DNA of 64,000 nt from Solilutibacter silvestris (GTDB lineage: Bacteria; Pseudomonadota; Gammaproteobacteria; Xanthomonadales; Xanthomonadaceae), in assembly GCF_002895945.1 (NCBI RefSeq), contig NZ_NPZB01000002.1, positions 992,001-1,056,000 of the forward strand, written 5' to 3'. Within the stretch, counting starts at the first letter, position 1; each line of letters starts with the position of its first letter. Positions 42,455-51,863 of this stretch are shown one piece after another. The notes under the pieces were generated by a model. It was not told where the DNA came from, did not search any database, and was given only the letters and a program-made list of their open reading frames with translations. A program made the translations under genes and the position numbers.

Positions 42455-43258
42455 TCAAACCCCGGACAGACTGAAACCATCCCCATCCCGCAACGCTGGG
42501 AATTTCGCGCGCCAGTCGGCAAGATCGGCGGCGAGCAAGGTGGTCGTGGTGGTGAGTTCAGCGTCCGCGCATTCGCTCAATGGATGGCCGAGGAAGTCGA
42601 GCACGGCACTGTCGCCGGAATAGTGCAGGCCGTTGCCATCCTTGCCGCAACGATTGACGCCAGCGACGAAGCAGATGTTCTCGATCGCACGGGCGCGCAG
42701 CAGCGTCTTCCACGCATAGGCACGCGCTGACGGCCAGTTGGCGACGTAGACCAGCAAGTCGTATTCGGGTTCGCCATGGGCATCGAGGCGATTGCGCGAG
42801 AACACCGGGAAGCGCAGGTCGTAGCAGACCAGCGGGCAGATCTTCCAGTCACGCCATTCAACGATCAGGCGATCTTGTCCCGCAGCGTAACGCTCGTGTT
42901 CGCCGGCGTAGGTGAACAGGTGGCGCTTGTCGTAATGCTCGACACCACCATCGGGACGCACGAACAGCATGCGGTTGAAGACGCCTTCTGATGTGCGCAA
43001 TTGCACGCTGCCGCAAATCGCCGCGTCCAGTTTCGCTGCTTGCTCGCGCAGCCAGGCAATGGTCGGGCCGTCCATCGTTTCGGCGTTGCCGATGGCGTCG
43101 TTGGAGAATCCGCTGGTGAAGGTTTCCGGCAGCACGATCAGATCGGTATTGCCATGCATCGGCGCCATCAGGCCGGCGTAGTAGTCGCGATTGCCGGCCG
43201 GGTCATGCCAGCGGGTATCGCCCTGCACCAGGGACACGCGCAGGTCGCGCTTGCTCAT
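42455..43258 (-). CDS. Omega-amidase (YafV/Nit2-type nitrilase family)
   Basis: The 267-residue protein belongs to the nitrilase superfamily, with the catalytic triad Glu45 (LPETF), Lys111 (DKRHLF) and Cys145 (VCYDLRF). The YafV/Nit2 group hydrolyses alpha-ketoglutaramate and alpha-ketosuccinamate. These are the products left when glutamine or asparagine donate an amino group to the methionine-salvage ketoacid. It shares a minus-strand operon with an aminotransferase of exactly that type, with the msr fusion between them. The ATG at 43258 follows GGAGTAGG; the GTG three bases earlier is less likely. Confidence 0.88.
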   Translation of the reverse strand: MSKRDLRVSLVQGDTRWHDPAGNRDYYAGLMAPMHGNTDLIVLPETFTSGFSNDAIGNAETMDGPTIAWLREQAAKLDAAICGSVQLRTSEGVFNRMLFVRPDGGVEHYDKRHLFTYAGEHERYAAGQDRLIVEWRDWKICPLVCYDLRFPVFSRNRLDAHGEPEYDLLVYVANWPSARAYAWKTLLRARAIENICFVAGVNRCGKDGNGLHYSGDSAVLDFLGHPLSECADAELTTTTTLLAADLADWRAKFPALRDGDGFSLSGV

Positions 43259-43322
43259 CACCTACTCCACTCCATCGCCAGTCGATCCCGAGTTTACCGG
43301 CTCGGGACGACCGACGGCAGCA

Positions 43323-44663
43323 TCAACCCTTCACCGGATCGGGCACGAATTTCAGCACCTTGCCGTTGATGCAATAGCGCTTTCCAGTCGGTGGCGGACC
43401 GTCGTCGAAAACGTGGCCGAGGTGGATGCCCGAACTCGCGCTGCGCACTTCAGTGCGATGCATGCCGTGGCTGTCGTCCTGCTCGAACACCAGCGCGCCC
43501 GGTTGCGGATCGAAGAAACTCGGCCAACCACAACCACTGTCGAACTTGGCATCGCTGCGGAACAGCGCGACACCGCTGACCGGATCGACGTAGGTGCCGG
43601 CGCGATGTTCCTCCAGGTACGGCCCCGTGCCGGGCATTTCGGTGCCGCGTTCAAAGGCGATCTGCTGCTGGTCCGGAGTGAGCAGGTTGAAGCCCAGCCA
43701 TTGCCAGAACTTCTGCTTTTCGCCGGTATAGCCGGTGTAGCGCGAGACTTCCTTGCCGTCCTTGAACAAGACAATCGTCGGTGTCGCGAACAGTCGCTTC
43801 TCGAGCGTCCAGCCCTTCGGCGCCTGCTGGGATTTCGTCAGCACGTACGGCACGTCCGACTTCCAGGTCTTCAACACTTCCGCTTCGAAACGCGCGCAGA
43901 ACGGGCAATCCTCGGCTTCGTAGATCACCAGTTGCCGCGCGGTGCTCAACGTCGCCCCATCGAGTTGCGGATACTTGTTGCCCGCTGCCGCGAGCCCGTA
44001 TTTCACTCCGGTACCACCGTGGCCGCAGTAACCGTCGGGATTCTTCACCAGGTAATCCTGATGGCTTTCCTCGGCGCGGTTGTAGTTGCGCACGGGCAGG
44101 ATCTCGGTAGTGATGTGGCCGTAGCCTTCGCGCGTCAGGTCCTGCTGGTAGATGTCGCGGGTCTGTTCGGCCAGGGTCTTCTGCGCCGGCGTGGTGTAGA
44201 AGATCGCACTGCGATAGTTGCTGCCGATGTCGTTGCCCTGCCCGCCCACCTGGGTCGGATCATGGCTCTCCCAGAACGCCGCGAGCAGTGTCGCGAGATC
44301 AAGTTTCTTGGGGTCGTAGCGCACCCGCACCACTTCGGCGTGGTTCTTCGCATGGCTGCGACCGGCGCGGATCGCCTGTTCCTCGTTCAATACATCCTGA
44401 TAGTTCACCCGTGGCGCATCGCCGCCGGCGTAACCCACTTCCACCTCGGCAACGCCAGGCACGGCCGACAGTCGTTTTTCCGAACCCCAGAAACAGCCCA
44501 TGCCGAAATAGATGTCCTGCAGGTCGGCGGAGGTGACCGGTTTCGACTGTGCCGCGGTTTCGGCCGTCGCCGAACCGGCCTGCACCGACTTCCAGCCACA
44601 TGCAGCCAGCACGCCTGTCACGAACAGCGCGACCAGCAGCGCGATGACTTGGGGGGATTTCAT
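43323..44663 (-). CDS. msrAB: MsrA-thioredoxin-MsrB lipoprotein fusion, methionine sulfoxide reductase
   Basis: The 446-residue protein combines three enzymes that repair oxidised methionine. An N-terminal lipobox (VLAAC, Cys22) suggests membrane anchoring in the envelope. MsrA follows (catalytic Cys57 in GCFWG, about 50-215), then a thioredoxin-like domain (about 240-325) whose active site is CPFC (Cys253, Cys256). MsrB (about 328-440) has resolving Cys378 in SGCGW and catalytic Cys431 in RYCIN. In Neisseria PilB the thioredoxin-like domain comes first, so the middle position here is unusual. The CPFC motif is closer to thiol-disulfide/glutaredoxin types than to CGPC. It lies between the aminotransferase and omega-amidase genes on one transcript. 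Confidence 0.9.
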   Translation of the reverse strand: MKSPQVIALLVALFVTGVLAACGWKSVQAGSATAETAAQSKPVTSADLQDIYFGMGCFWGSEKRLSAVPGVAEVEVGYAGGDAPRVNYQDVLNEEQAIRAGRSHAKNHAEVVRVRYDPKKLDLATLLAAFWESHDPTQVGGQGNDIGSNYRSAIFYTTPAQKTLAEQTRDIYQQDLTREGYGHITTEILPVRNYNRAEESHQDYLVKNPDGYCGHGGTGVKYGLAAAGNKYPQLDGATLSTARQLVIYEAEDCPFCARFEAEVLKTWKSDVPYVLTKSQQAPKGWTLEKRLFATPTIVLFKDGKEVSRYTGYTGEKQKFWQWLGFNLLTPDQQQIAFERGTEMPGTGPYLEEHRAGTYVDPVSGVALFRSDAKFDSGCGWPSFFDPQPGALVFEQDDSHGMHRTEVRSASSGIHLGHVFDDGPPPTGKRYCINGKVLKFVPDPVKG

Positions 44664-44691
44664 GACAAGCTCCTGTTTGCGTTTTCCGTGG

Positions 44692-45840
44692 TTACAACTT
44701 CGACAAGCGATCGATCGCTTGGTTCAACGTTGTATCGCTTTTCGCGAAGCACAATCGCAACAATCGCTGTCCGGCGGACGGTTGGGCATAAAAAGGGGAC
44801 AGTGGGATACCTGCCACGCCATGTTCGGTGGTCAGCCAGCGGCTGAATTCGAGATCGTCGAGGTCGCTGACGTCGGAATAATCGACCAGCTGGAAATAGC
44901 CGCCCGGCACCGGCAGCGGTTTCAGCTTCGTCCCTTCCAGTTGCGCGCGAAAGCGATCGCGCTTGGCCTGGTAGAACGCACCGAGTTCGCGGTAGTGGTC
45001 GGGTTCGGCCACGATCATTTCGGCGAAGGCGAACTGTGCCGGAGTGAAGGTACAGAAGGTGTTGTACTGGTGCACCTTGCGGAATTCGGCGCTCAATGCC
45101 GGCGGTGCGATGCAGTAACCGACCTTCCAGCCGGTGCAGTGGTAGGTCTTGCCGAAACTGGAAATCACGAAGGCGCGTTCGCGCAGTTCCGGGTAATACA
45201 ACGCGGATTCGTGGCGGACGCCGTCGAAGACGATGTGTTCGTACACCTCGTCGGACAGCAGGTAGATGTCGGTGCCGCGCAACAGATCGGCGACCGCCTG
45301 CATGTCGGCGGCGCTGAACATCGCGCCCGAGGGGTTGTGCGGACTGTTGATCATCAGCATCCGCGTTTTCGGAGTGATCGCCGCGCGCACTTTCTCCCAG
45401 TCCGGTGCGAACGTCACCGGATCGAGCGACACGTGCACGGCCCGCGCGCCGGCGAGATCGATCGCCGGTTCATAGCAGTCGTAGCAGGGATCGAGGACGA
45501 TCACTTCCTCGCCTGCGTGCACCACCGCATGGATGGCGTCGAAGATCGCTTCGCTGGCGCCGCTGGTCACGGTGATCTCGCTATCGACGTCGGGACGCCA
45601 GCCGTAGCAGTCCGCGGTCTTGTCGGCGATGGCCTGCCGCAACGCGGGAACGCCGGTCATCATCGCGTACTGGTTGTGGCCGGCGCGCATCGCGCTTTCG
45701 AGCGCGGCGACCAGCCGTTCCGGCACCGGGAAATCGGGGAAGCCCTGGCCGAGATTGACGGCGCCGTGTTTGGCCGCCAACTGCGACATGACGGTGAAAA
45801 TGGTGGTGCCGATCTTGGGCAGCTTGGTGACGGGTTGCAT
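44692..45840 (-). CDS. Methionine aminotransferase-like PLP enzyme (MtnE/YbdL type)
   Basis: The 382-residue protein is a class I aminotransferase with the PLP lysine Lys231 in SSFGKTYHCTGWK. The substrate-recognition motif NLGQGFPDFP and the NSPHNPSG loop are typical of the YbdL/kynurenine aminotransferase group that prefers methionine and glutamine. It probably regenerates methionine from its 2-ketoacid with glutamine as donor. The ATG at 45840 starts the conserved region; a frame open further upstream reaches into the ccmA promoter and is not coding. It is the first gene of the operon with msrAB (28-base gap) and the omega-amidase, and is divergent from the ccm cluster. Confidence 0.9.
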   Translation of the reverse strand: MQPVTKLPKIGTTIFTVMSQLAAKHGAVNLGQGFPDFPVPERLVAALESAMRAGHNQYAMMTGVPALRQAIADKTADCYGWRPDVDSEITVTSGASEAIFDAIHAVVHAGEEVIVLDPCYDCYEPAIDLAGARAVHVSLDPVTFAPDWEKVRAAITPKTRMLMINSPHNPSGAMFSAADMQAVADLLRGTDIYLLSDEVYEHIVFDGVRHESALYYPELRERAFVISSFGKTYHCTGWKVGYCIAPPALSAEFRKVHQYNTFCTFTPAQFAFAEMIVAEPDHYRELGAFYQAKRDRFRAQLEGTKLKPLPVPGGYFQLVDYSDVSDLDDLEFSRWLTTEHGVAGIPLSPFYAQPSAGQRLLRLCFAKSDTTLNQAIDRLSKL

Positions 45841-45961
45841 GGCGACGGGATTCAACCTTCGGAACGATGTGAAAAGTGTACGCAGCTGGCCAGATGAACG
45901 GGTGACAGCCATCTGGATAGAATGACCCCGGGCCCGCGGTCGGGCTGCCACCGCCCTCTTC

Positions 45962-46603
45962 GTGCCCAGCCATACGCCACAACCCGCGCTGCTCTCCGTC
46001 CACGGACTGGGATTCTCCCGCAACGACGAAGCGATCTTCAGCGATCTCGACTTCACCGTCGCGCGTGGCGAAGCATTGCTGGTGCAGGGTGGCAACGGCG
46101 TCGGCAAGACCACCCTGCTGCGCGTGCTGGCTGGCCTGCTGCCTGCCGACAGCGGCAGTTTGCGGATGGACGACGACGATCTCGATCACGCCCGCCGCGC
46201 GTCGGCGTTCGCCTATCTCGGTCACCTGCCCGGCCACAAGGGCGACCTGACCTGCAGCGAAAACCTTGAGGTCGCCTGCGGATTGCTGGGACGCAAGCGC
46301 GATCGCGGCATCGACGCCGCACTCGATCATGTCGGTCTCGCCGGTTACGACGATCAACTGGCGCGCCATCTTTCCGCCGGACAGAAGAAACGCTTGTCGC
46401 TGGCGCGCATCTGGCTGTCGCCGGCGCCGCTGTGGCTGCTCGACGAGCCCTACGCCAATCTCGACCTCGACGGCATCGAACTGGTGAATCGCCTGATCCG
46501 CACCCATCTCGACGACGACGGCGCTGCACTGGTGACGACGCATGGCGCCTACGCCGCGCCACCGGTTCGCACGCGACGGTTGCTGATGGAACGCGCGGCA
46601 TGA
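45962..46603 (+). CDS. ccmA: Cytochrome c maturation ATP-binding protein CcmA
   Basis: CcmA is the ATPase that, with CcmB and CcmC, releases holo-CcmE during haem delivery to apocytochrome c. The 213-residue protein has Walker [13 protein letters not shown] (about 42-53), signature [13 protein letters not shown] and Walker [13 protein letters not shown]. The start codon is GTG at 45962; no in-frame ATG is better placed. Its stop overlaps the ccmB ATG (ATGA). It is the first gene of the ccm cluster, divergent from the aminotransferase gene. A possible -10 (TAGAAT) lies in the intergenic region without a convincing -35. Confidence 0.93.
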   Translation: MPSHTPQPALLSVHGLGFSRNDEAIFSDLDFTVARGEALLVQGGNGVGKTTLLRVLAGLLPADSGSLRMDDDDLDHARRASAFAYLGHLPGHKGDLTCSENLEVACGLLGRKRDRGIDAALDHVGLAGYDDQLARHLSAGQKKRLSLARIWLSPAPLWLLDEPYANLDLDGIELVNRLIRTHLDDDGAALVTTHGAYAAPPVRTRRLLMERAA

Positions 46604-47283
46604 CCGTCGCAGCGATGTTCCCGGCCATTCGCGCGATACTGCTGCGCGACCTTCGCCTGATCTGGCGCAAGCGTGGCGATGCCCTGCAACCGGTGCTGTT
46701 CGCATTGCTGGTGGTGGTGCTGTTCGCACTCGGCATCGATACCCATTCCGCCGCGATGGCGCAGTCCGCACCTGCGGTGATCTGGCTGGCTGCCCTGCTC
46801 TCCGGATTGCTGGCCCTCGACGCCCTGTTCCGCGGCGATGCCGAGGACGGATCGCTCGAACAATGGCTGTTGTCGCCGCAACCGCTGTCGTTGCTGGTCG
46901 CGGTGCGCGTGTTCACCCACTGGATGACGACGGCGCTGCCGATCATCCTGGTCACGCCATTGCTGGCTGAATTGCTGCATCTCCCGCACGCACAACTGCC
47001 GGTGTTGATGGCCTCGTTGCTGCTGGGCACGCCGCTGCTCAGCCTGGTCGGCGCGGTGGTCGCCGCGCTCACCGTCGGCATCCGTCGCGCCGGTGCGTTG
47101 CTGGCGCTGATCGCATTGCCGCTGTACGTGCCGGTGCTGGTGTTCGGCGCCGGCAGCGTGGTGGCATCGGCGCAGGGACTCGATGCCTCGGGCGCATTGC
47201 TGATCCTCGCCGCGATGCTGGTGGTATCACTGGTCGTCGCGCCGGTGGTCGCAGCGGCTGCCTTGCGGATTGGTTGGCGCTGA
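46600..47283 (+). CDS. ccmB: Haem exporter membrane protein CcmB
   Basis: The 227-residue inner-membrane protein has six predicted helices and the conserved N-terminal cytosolic segment [19 protein letters not shown]. It forms the CcmABC(D) complex with the ATPase CcmA. Its start overlaps the ccmA stop (ATGA). In most gammaproteobacteria ccmC follows directly, but here an azurin gene is placed between ccmB and ccmC, with an 80-base gap before it. Confidence 0.93.
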   Translation: MTVAAMFPAIRAILLRDLRLIWRKRGDALQPVLFALLVVVLFALGIDTHSAAMAQSAPAVIWLAALLSGLLALDALFRGDAEDGSLEQWLLSPQPLSLLVAVRVFTHWMTTALPIILVTPLLAELLHLPHAQLPVLMASLLLGTPLLSLVGAVVAALTVGIRRAGALLALIALPLYVPVLVFGAGSVVASAQGLDASGALLILAAMLVVSLVVAPVVAAAALRIGWR

Positions 47284-47362
47284 CGCTGGCGTTGATACTG
47301 CTTCATCATCCCTGCGTCATACTTGCACCCACACTGCAACAGCAACGGGGAATCAATCGCGC

Positions 47363-47980
47363 ATGAAACGGCAGACTTGGGCCATTGCCTGCTGTCTGGT
47401 GCTGGCCGCGTGCCAGCAGCGGCAGTCACCCCCCGCGCAATCGCAGCCGGCTGCGTCAGCCAAGCCATCGGTCGAACTCCCCAACACCCCGGAGCCGCCG
47501 CCGAAGCCCGGCGCCGAAGCGACGCCCGAAGCCGTGCTGGCCGCGAAGGAAGTGCCGGTCGAACAGGTCGCGCCTGCACAGCCGTTGCTGCCGCCGGGCG
47601 ATTGTTCGTTCACCCTGCATGCCGGCGATGCGCCAGCGTGGGATGCCGCCAACATCGACGTGCCCAACGCCTGCGAGACCTTCACCATCAAGCTGGAACA
47701 CACCGGCAAGATGCCGCGCTGGATCATGGGCCATAACGTGATCGTGGCGAAGATGGACGACATGAACGGCGTCGAGCGCGCCGGCATCGGCGCCGGTCCG
47801 TATCGCAGCTACGTCGAACCCAGCGACAAACGCGTGGTCGCGCGCAGCAAGCTCGCCGGTGGCGGCGAAAGCGTCAGCGCGACCTTCCCCGTGGCCAGGT
47901 TGCACGCCGGGCATTTCGCCTATTTCTGCACTTTCCCCGGACATTTCAAGGCCATGCACGGAACACTGACCCTGCACTGA
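47363..47980 (+). CDS. Lipoprotein azurin, type 1 copper protein
   Basis: The 205-residue protein has a lipobox (LAAC, Cys17), a Pro/Ala-rich spacer of about 60 residues and a C-terminal azurin domain. The copper ligands are His124 (MGHN), Cys189 (CTFPGH), His194 and Met198, and Cys81-Cys104 matches the azurin disulfide. It should be a small electron carrier tethered to a membrane by the spacer, like the Neisseria Laz protein. It begins 80 bases after ccmB and ends 65 bases before ccmC on the same strand. It therefore sits inside the cytochrome c maturation cluster, which suggests co-expression with c-type cytochromes it could exchange electrons with. Confidence 0.9.
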   Translation: MKRQTWAIACCLVLAACQQRQSPPAQSQPAASAKPSVELPNTPEPPPKPGAEATPEAVLAAKEVPVEQVAPAQPLLPPGDCSFTLHAGDAPAWDAANIDVPNACETFTIKLEHTGKMPRWIMGHNVIVAKMDDMNGVERAGIGAGPYRSYVEPSDKRVVARSKLAGGGESVSATFPVARLHAGHFAYFCTFPGHFKAMHGTLTLH

Positions 47981-48045
47981 GGCCAATTCCGATCCGTCAC
48001 GAACGAGCCCGGCAGGATCGTGGGCTGGTATCCTGTGCGGCTGAT

Positions 48046-48783
48046 ATGCACCCTCTCGTCCGCTGGTTCCACCAACTCGGCTCGCCGCCTTATTTCGACC
48101 GTTTCGCCGCGCGCTGGGCGCCGTGGTGCCACGGCATCGGTGCGGTGACGATGGCGGTCGCGTTGTGGCTGGCACTGTTCCGCATCCCCGCCGACTACCA
48201 GCAAGGCGATGCCTTCCGCATCCTCTACGTGCACGTGCCGATGGCGTGGATGAGCATGGCGGTCTATCTCGGCATGGCGATCTACGCCGCGATCGCGCTG
48301 GTGTGGCGGATCAAATTGGCGGAAATCCTGGCGATGGCCTGCGCCCCGATCGGCGCGCTCTACACCGCTGTCACGCTGGCCACCGGATCGATCTGGGGCA
48401 AACCGATGTGGGGCACGTGGTGGGACTGGGATCCGCGCCTCACGACTGAACTATTGCTGCTCTTCCTTTATCTCGGTGTGATCGGCTTGTACGCCGCCAT
48501 CGAGGATCGCCGCCAGGCCGCACGTGCCGCCGGCTTCCTCGCCGTGGTCGGCGTGGTGTTGCTGCCAATCATCAAGTTCTCGGTGACATGGTGGAACTCG
48601 CTGCACCAGGGCAGCACGATTTCGCTGACCGGTCCGTCGCACATGGACGCCAGCATGCAATTGCCCTTGTGGCTGATGGTGATCGGCACACACGTGTGGT
48701 TCGTCGGTGCCTTGCTGGCGCGTGCGCGCGCCGACAACCTGCGTCGCGAAGCCGGCAAGGCGTGGATCGCGGAGACGGCATGA
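48046..48783 (+). CDS. ccmC: Haem exporter protein CcmC
   Basis: CcmC presents haem to CcmE. The 245-residue protein has six membrane helices, the tryptophan-rich motif WWDWDPRLT (125-133) in the periplasmic loop, and the flanking conserved histidines (YVHVPMAW, His63, and a second in the loop before the last helix). The N-terminal 20 residues before the first helix are typical. Its stop overlaps the ccmD ATG (ATGA). Confidence 0.95.
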   Translation: MHPLVRWFHQLGSPPYFDRFAARWAPWCHGIGAVTMAVALWLALFRIPADYQQGDAFRILYVHVPMAWMSMAVYLGMAIYAAIALVWRIKLAEILAMACAPIGALYTAVTLATGSIWGKPMWGTWWDWDPRLTTELLLLFLYLGVIGLYAAIEDRRQAARAAGFLAVVGVVLLPIIKFSVTWWNSLHQGSTISLTGPSHMDASMQLPLWLMVIGTHVWFVGALLARARADNLRREAGKAWIAETA

Positions 48784-48938
48784 ATTACCAAAGTTACGTC
48801 ATCGCGGCCTATGTGATCTTCGTGCTGGCGATCCTGTGGGACTGGATCGCGCCGAAACTGCAGATCGCGCGTGCGCGTCGCGAAGCGAAGTTGCGTCTCC
48901 GTCGCGACGCCGCGCGCAAGGGCGAGACGGCACGATGA
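48780..48938 (+). CDS. ccmD: Haem exporter subunit CcmD
   Basis: A 52-residue protein with a single N-terminal membrane helix ([20 protein letters not shown]) and a basic cytosolic tail rich in Arg and Lys, the standard CcmD layout. It is needed to free holo-CcmE from CcmABC. It overlaps both neighbours by four bases (ATGA with ccmC and with ccmE). Confidence 0.9.
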   Translation: MNYQSYVIAAYVIFVLAILWDWIAPKLQIARARREAKLRLRRDAARKGETAR

Positions 48939-49399
48939 ATCCGACCCGTCGTCGCCGACTCGTCTTTGTCGCGTTGCTGGTGCTGGCTTCGGCCATCGCC
49001 GCGGCGTTGATCGCGATGGCGCTGCAACGCAACGCCAGCTATCTCTACACGCCATCGGGTGTCCTCAAGGGCGAGGCCGGCGATCACGCGCGCTTCCGCC
49101 TCGGCGGGATGGTCGCGGCCGGTTCGTTCAAGCGCGCGCAGGGATCGATGGAAGCGCATTTCGATGTCGATGACGGCGACGCGCGCTTGCCGGTCGTCTA
49201 CACCGGCATCCTGCCCGACCTGTTCCGTGAGAAACAGGCAGTGATCGCCAGCGGATCAATGAAGGATGGCGTGTTCGTGGCCGACCAGGTGTTGGCCAAG
49301 CACGACGAAAACTACATGCCCAAGGAAGTGGCCGACAAGATGGCGGAAGCGCATCGCAAGCACGCGGTGCCCGACCAGCCGCCCGCAGGAAACAACTGA
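48935..49399 (+). CDS. ccmE: Cytochrome c-type biogenesis haem chaperone CcmE
   Basis: CcmE binds haem covalently in the periplasm and passes it to CcmF. The 154-residue protein has an N-terminal anchor (about 8-30), an OB-fold beta-barrel domain and the haem-binding His123 in the motif HDENY, with Tyr127 as axial-ligand candidate. The C-terminal tail after the motif is flexible. It starts in an ATGA overlap with ccmD, and its stop shares one base with the ccmF start. Confidence 0.95.
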   Translation: MNPTRRRRLVFVALLVLASAIAAALIAMALQRNASYLYTPSGVLKGEAGDHARFRLGGMVAAGSFKRAQGSMEAHFDVDDGDARLPVVYTGILPDLFREKQAVIASGSMKDGVFVADQVLAKHDENYMPKEVADKMAEAHRKHAVPDQPPAGNN

Positions 49400-51321
49400 T
49401 GCTGGGTGAACTCGGGCATTACGCCTTGTTGCTGGCACTGGTGGTGGCCTGCCTGCAGACGGTGTTGCCGTTGCTGGGCGCGCAACGCGATCGTCGCGAC
49501 TGGATGGCGGTCGCGCGTCCCGCTGCCTACGCGCAACTCGCGCTGGTCGCCTTCGCATTCGCGGCGCTGACCTGGGCCTTCGTGGTGCAGGATCGTTCCT
49601 TCTCCTACGTCGCCGAGAACAGCAACTCGCTGCTGCCGCTGGTGTATCGCTACACCGCGGTGTGGGGTGCGCACGAAGGTTCGCTGCTGCTATGGCTGTT
49701 GGTGCTGGCGCTGTGGACCGGCGCAGTCGCGACGTTCTCGCGGCGCTTGCCACAGGTCGTGATTGCACGCGTGCTCGGCGTGCTCGGCGCGGTGTCGCTC
49801 GGCTTCCTCGCCCTGCTGGTGTTCACCAGCAGTCCGTTCGATCGGCTGTTGCCGGCACTGGAAGAAGGCCGCGACCTCAATCCGTTGTTGCAGGACCCGG
49901 GCATGGTCATCCATCCGCCTGTCCTCTATTGCGGCTACGTCGGATTCGCGGTGCCGTTCGCCTTCGCGATCGCCGCGCTGCTCGATCGTCACGTCGACGC
50001 GCGCTGGCTGCGCTGGACGCGGCCGTGGACCAATGTCGCCTGGGGTTTCCTCACCCTTGGCATCGCCCTCGGCAGCATGTGGGCGTACTACACACTCGGT
50101 TGGGGCGGCTGGTGGTTCTGGGATCCGGTCGAGAACGCCAGCTTCATGCCATGGCTGGCCGGTGCGGCATTGTTGCATTCGCAGGCGGTGACGGAGAAAC
50201 GCGGCAGTTTCGCGGCATGGACGTTGTTGCTGGCGATCGCCGCGTTCTCGCTGTCGCTGCTCGGCACCTTCCTGGTGCGCTCGGGCGCGATTACCAGCGT
50301 GCACGCCTTCGCCGCCGACCCGACGCGCGGCGTCTTCATCCTCGTCTATCTCGGCGTGGTGATCGGCGGATCGCTGCTGCTGTACGCACTGCGCGCACCC
50401 GACACGACGAGCCATGCCAAGCCGTTCACCTTCGCCTCGCGCGAAACCCTGCTGCTCGCCAACAACCTGCTGCTGGCGGCCGCCTGCGCGATGGTGCTGA
50501 TCGGCACGCTCTACCCGATGTTCGCGGACGCGCTGAACCTCGGCAAGATTTCGGTCGGCCCGCCGTATTTCTCGCTGCTGTTCGTGCTGCTGATGGCGCC
50601 GCTGGTGTTGCTCCTGCCGTTCGGCCCGCTGACGCGCTGGCAGCAGGAACAACCGAACCGCATCATCGCGATGTTGCTGCCATGGGCCGTGCTTGCGGTG
50701 ATCGCTGCGGCCGTCACGTGGTGGCTGGCACCGCAGGGCAAGTTGCGCACCACGCTCGGGATCCTCGCCGCGACGTGGCTGTTCGCCGGCACGCTGCGTT
50801 TCGTGTGGTCGCGTTTGCGCGCGAATGGTCGCCGCTTCACGCCGGAAATGCTCGGGATGACGCTGGCGCATCTCGGTCTCGCGGTGTTCGTCTCCGGCGC
50901 GATGCTGGCCGACGCACTGGTCGAACAACGCGAAGTCGCACTGATGCCGGGACAATCGTTGCAACTGCACGGCGAGTCCTATCGCTTCGACGGTGTCGAT
51001 GACCACGACGGCCCCAATTACCACGCCAGCATCGGCACGATCACCGTGCTGCGCGACGGTCGCGTCGTCACCATCCTGCATCCGGAAAAACGCCACTACG
51101 CCAGCGGCGGCCAGGTGATGACCGAAGCCGCGATCCACGGCGGCATGTTCCGTGATCGCTACGTCGCGCTCGGTGAATCGCTGGGCGGCGGCAGCTGGGC
51201 CGTGCGCGTGCACAGCAAGCCGATGGTGCGCTTCATCTGGTCGGGCGCATTGTTGATGGCGCTGGGCGCTTTCATCGCCGCCACCGACCGTCGCTTCCGC
51301 CGCAAGGAGGATTCCGCATGA
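49399..51321 (+). CDS. ccmF: Haem lyase CcmF
   Basis: CcmF transfers haem from CcmE to the CXXCH motif of apocytochromes. The 640-residue protein has about 13-15 membrane helices and the WWD domain with WGGWWFWDPVENASFMPW (residues about 235-252). The conserved periplasmic histidines and a C-terminal periplasmic domain with HGESYRFDGV are also present. The length and domain order match E. coli CcmF (647 residues). It overlaps ccmE by one base and ccmG by four. Confidence 0.95.
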   Translation: MLGELGHYALLLALVVACLQTVLPLLGAQRDRRDWMAVARPAAYAQLALVAFAFAALTWAFVVQDRSFSYVAENSNSLLPLVYRYTAVWGAHEGSLLLWLLVLALWTGAVATFSRRLPQVVIARVLGVLGAVSLGFLALLVFTSSPFDRLLPALEEGRDLNPLLQDPGMVIHPPVLYCGYVGFAVPFAFAIAALLDRHVDARWLRWTRPWTNVAWGFLTLGIALGSMWAYYTLGWGGWWFWDPVENASFMPWLAGAALLHSQAVTEKRGSFAAWTLLLAIAAFSLSLLGTFLVRSGAITSVHAFAADPTRGVFILVYLGVVIGGSLLLYALRAPDTTSHAKPFTFASRETLLLANNLLLAAACAMVLIGTLYPMFADALNLGKISVGPPYFSLLFVLLMAPLVLLLPFGPLTRWQQEQPNRIIAMLLPWAVLAVIAAAVTWWLAPQGKLRTTLGILAATWLFAGTLRFVWSRLRANGRRFTPEMLGMTLAHLGLAVFVSGAMLADALVEQREVALMPGQSLQLHGESYRFDGVDDHDGPNYHASIGTITVLRDGRVVTILHPEKRHYASGGQVMTEAAIHGGMFRDRYVALGESLGGGSWAVRVHSKPMVRFIWSGALLMALGAFIAATDRRFRRKEDSA

Positions 51322-51863
51322 CCACTCGCCGCTGGTTGCCAATGGCCGTCTTCGCTGTTCTCGCCGTCCTGCTCGCCGCCGGCGTGTGGATGAGTCGTCG
51401 CGCCGATCGCGATGCCCTGCCCTCGCCGCTGATCGGCAAGACCGCGCCGGAGTTCGCGTTGCGCGATCTGTTCAATCCGGATCACGTCGTTCGCCTCAAG
51501 GATCTCAGGGGCGAGCCCTTCGTGTTGAATGTCTGGGGCAGCTGGTGCGTGGCCTGTCGCGAAGAACACCCGACGCTCACTGCGTTCGCCGAAACCAAGC
51601 GCGTGCGCGTGATCGGCTACGACTGGAAGGATGAGCCCGCCGACGCCAAACGCTGGCTGGAGCAGCTCGGCAACCCATTCTGGCTGGTGCTGTCCGATCC
51701 CGAAGGCAAGACCGCGATCGATCTCGGCGTCTACGGCGCGCCGGAAACCTATCTGGTCGACGCCAAGGGCAAGATCCTCTGGAAGCATGTCGGTGCGCTG
51801 ACGCCGACCATCATCCACAACGAACTGGAACCCGCATTGGCCATCGCGGAGTCCGCGCGCTGA
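51318..51863 (+). CDS. ccmG: Thiol:disulfide interchange protein CcmG (DsbE)
   Basis: CcmG keeps the haem-binding cysteines of apocytochrome c reduced. The 181-residue protein is membrane-anchored by one N-terminal helix (about 7-24). Its thioredoxin fold has the active site WCVAC (Cys77, Cys80), with the cis-proline loop in GAPETYLVD. WCVAC instead of the common WCPTC is within family variation. Start and stop overlap ccmF and ccmH. Confidence 0.94.
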   Translation: MTTRRWLPMAVFAVLAVLLAAGVWMSRRADRDALPSPLIGKTAPEFALRDLFNPDHVVRLKDLRGEPFVLNVWGSWCVACREEHPTLTAFAETKRVRVIGYDWKDEPADAKRWLEQLGNPFWLVLSDPEGKTAIDLGVYGAPETYLVDAKGKILWKHVGALTPTIIHNELEPALAIAESAR

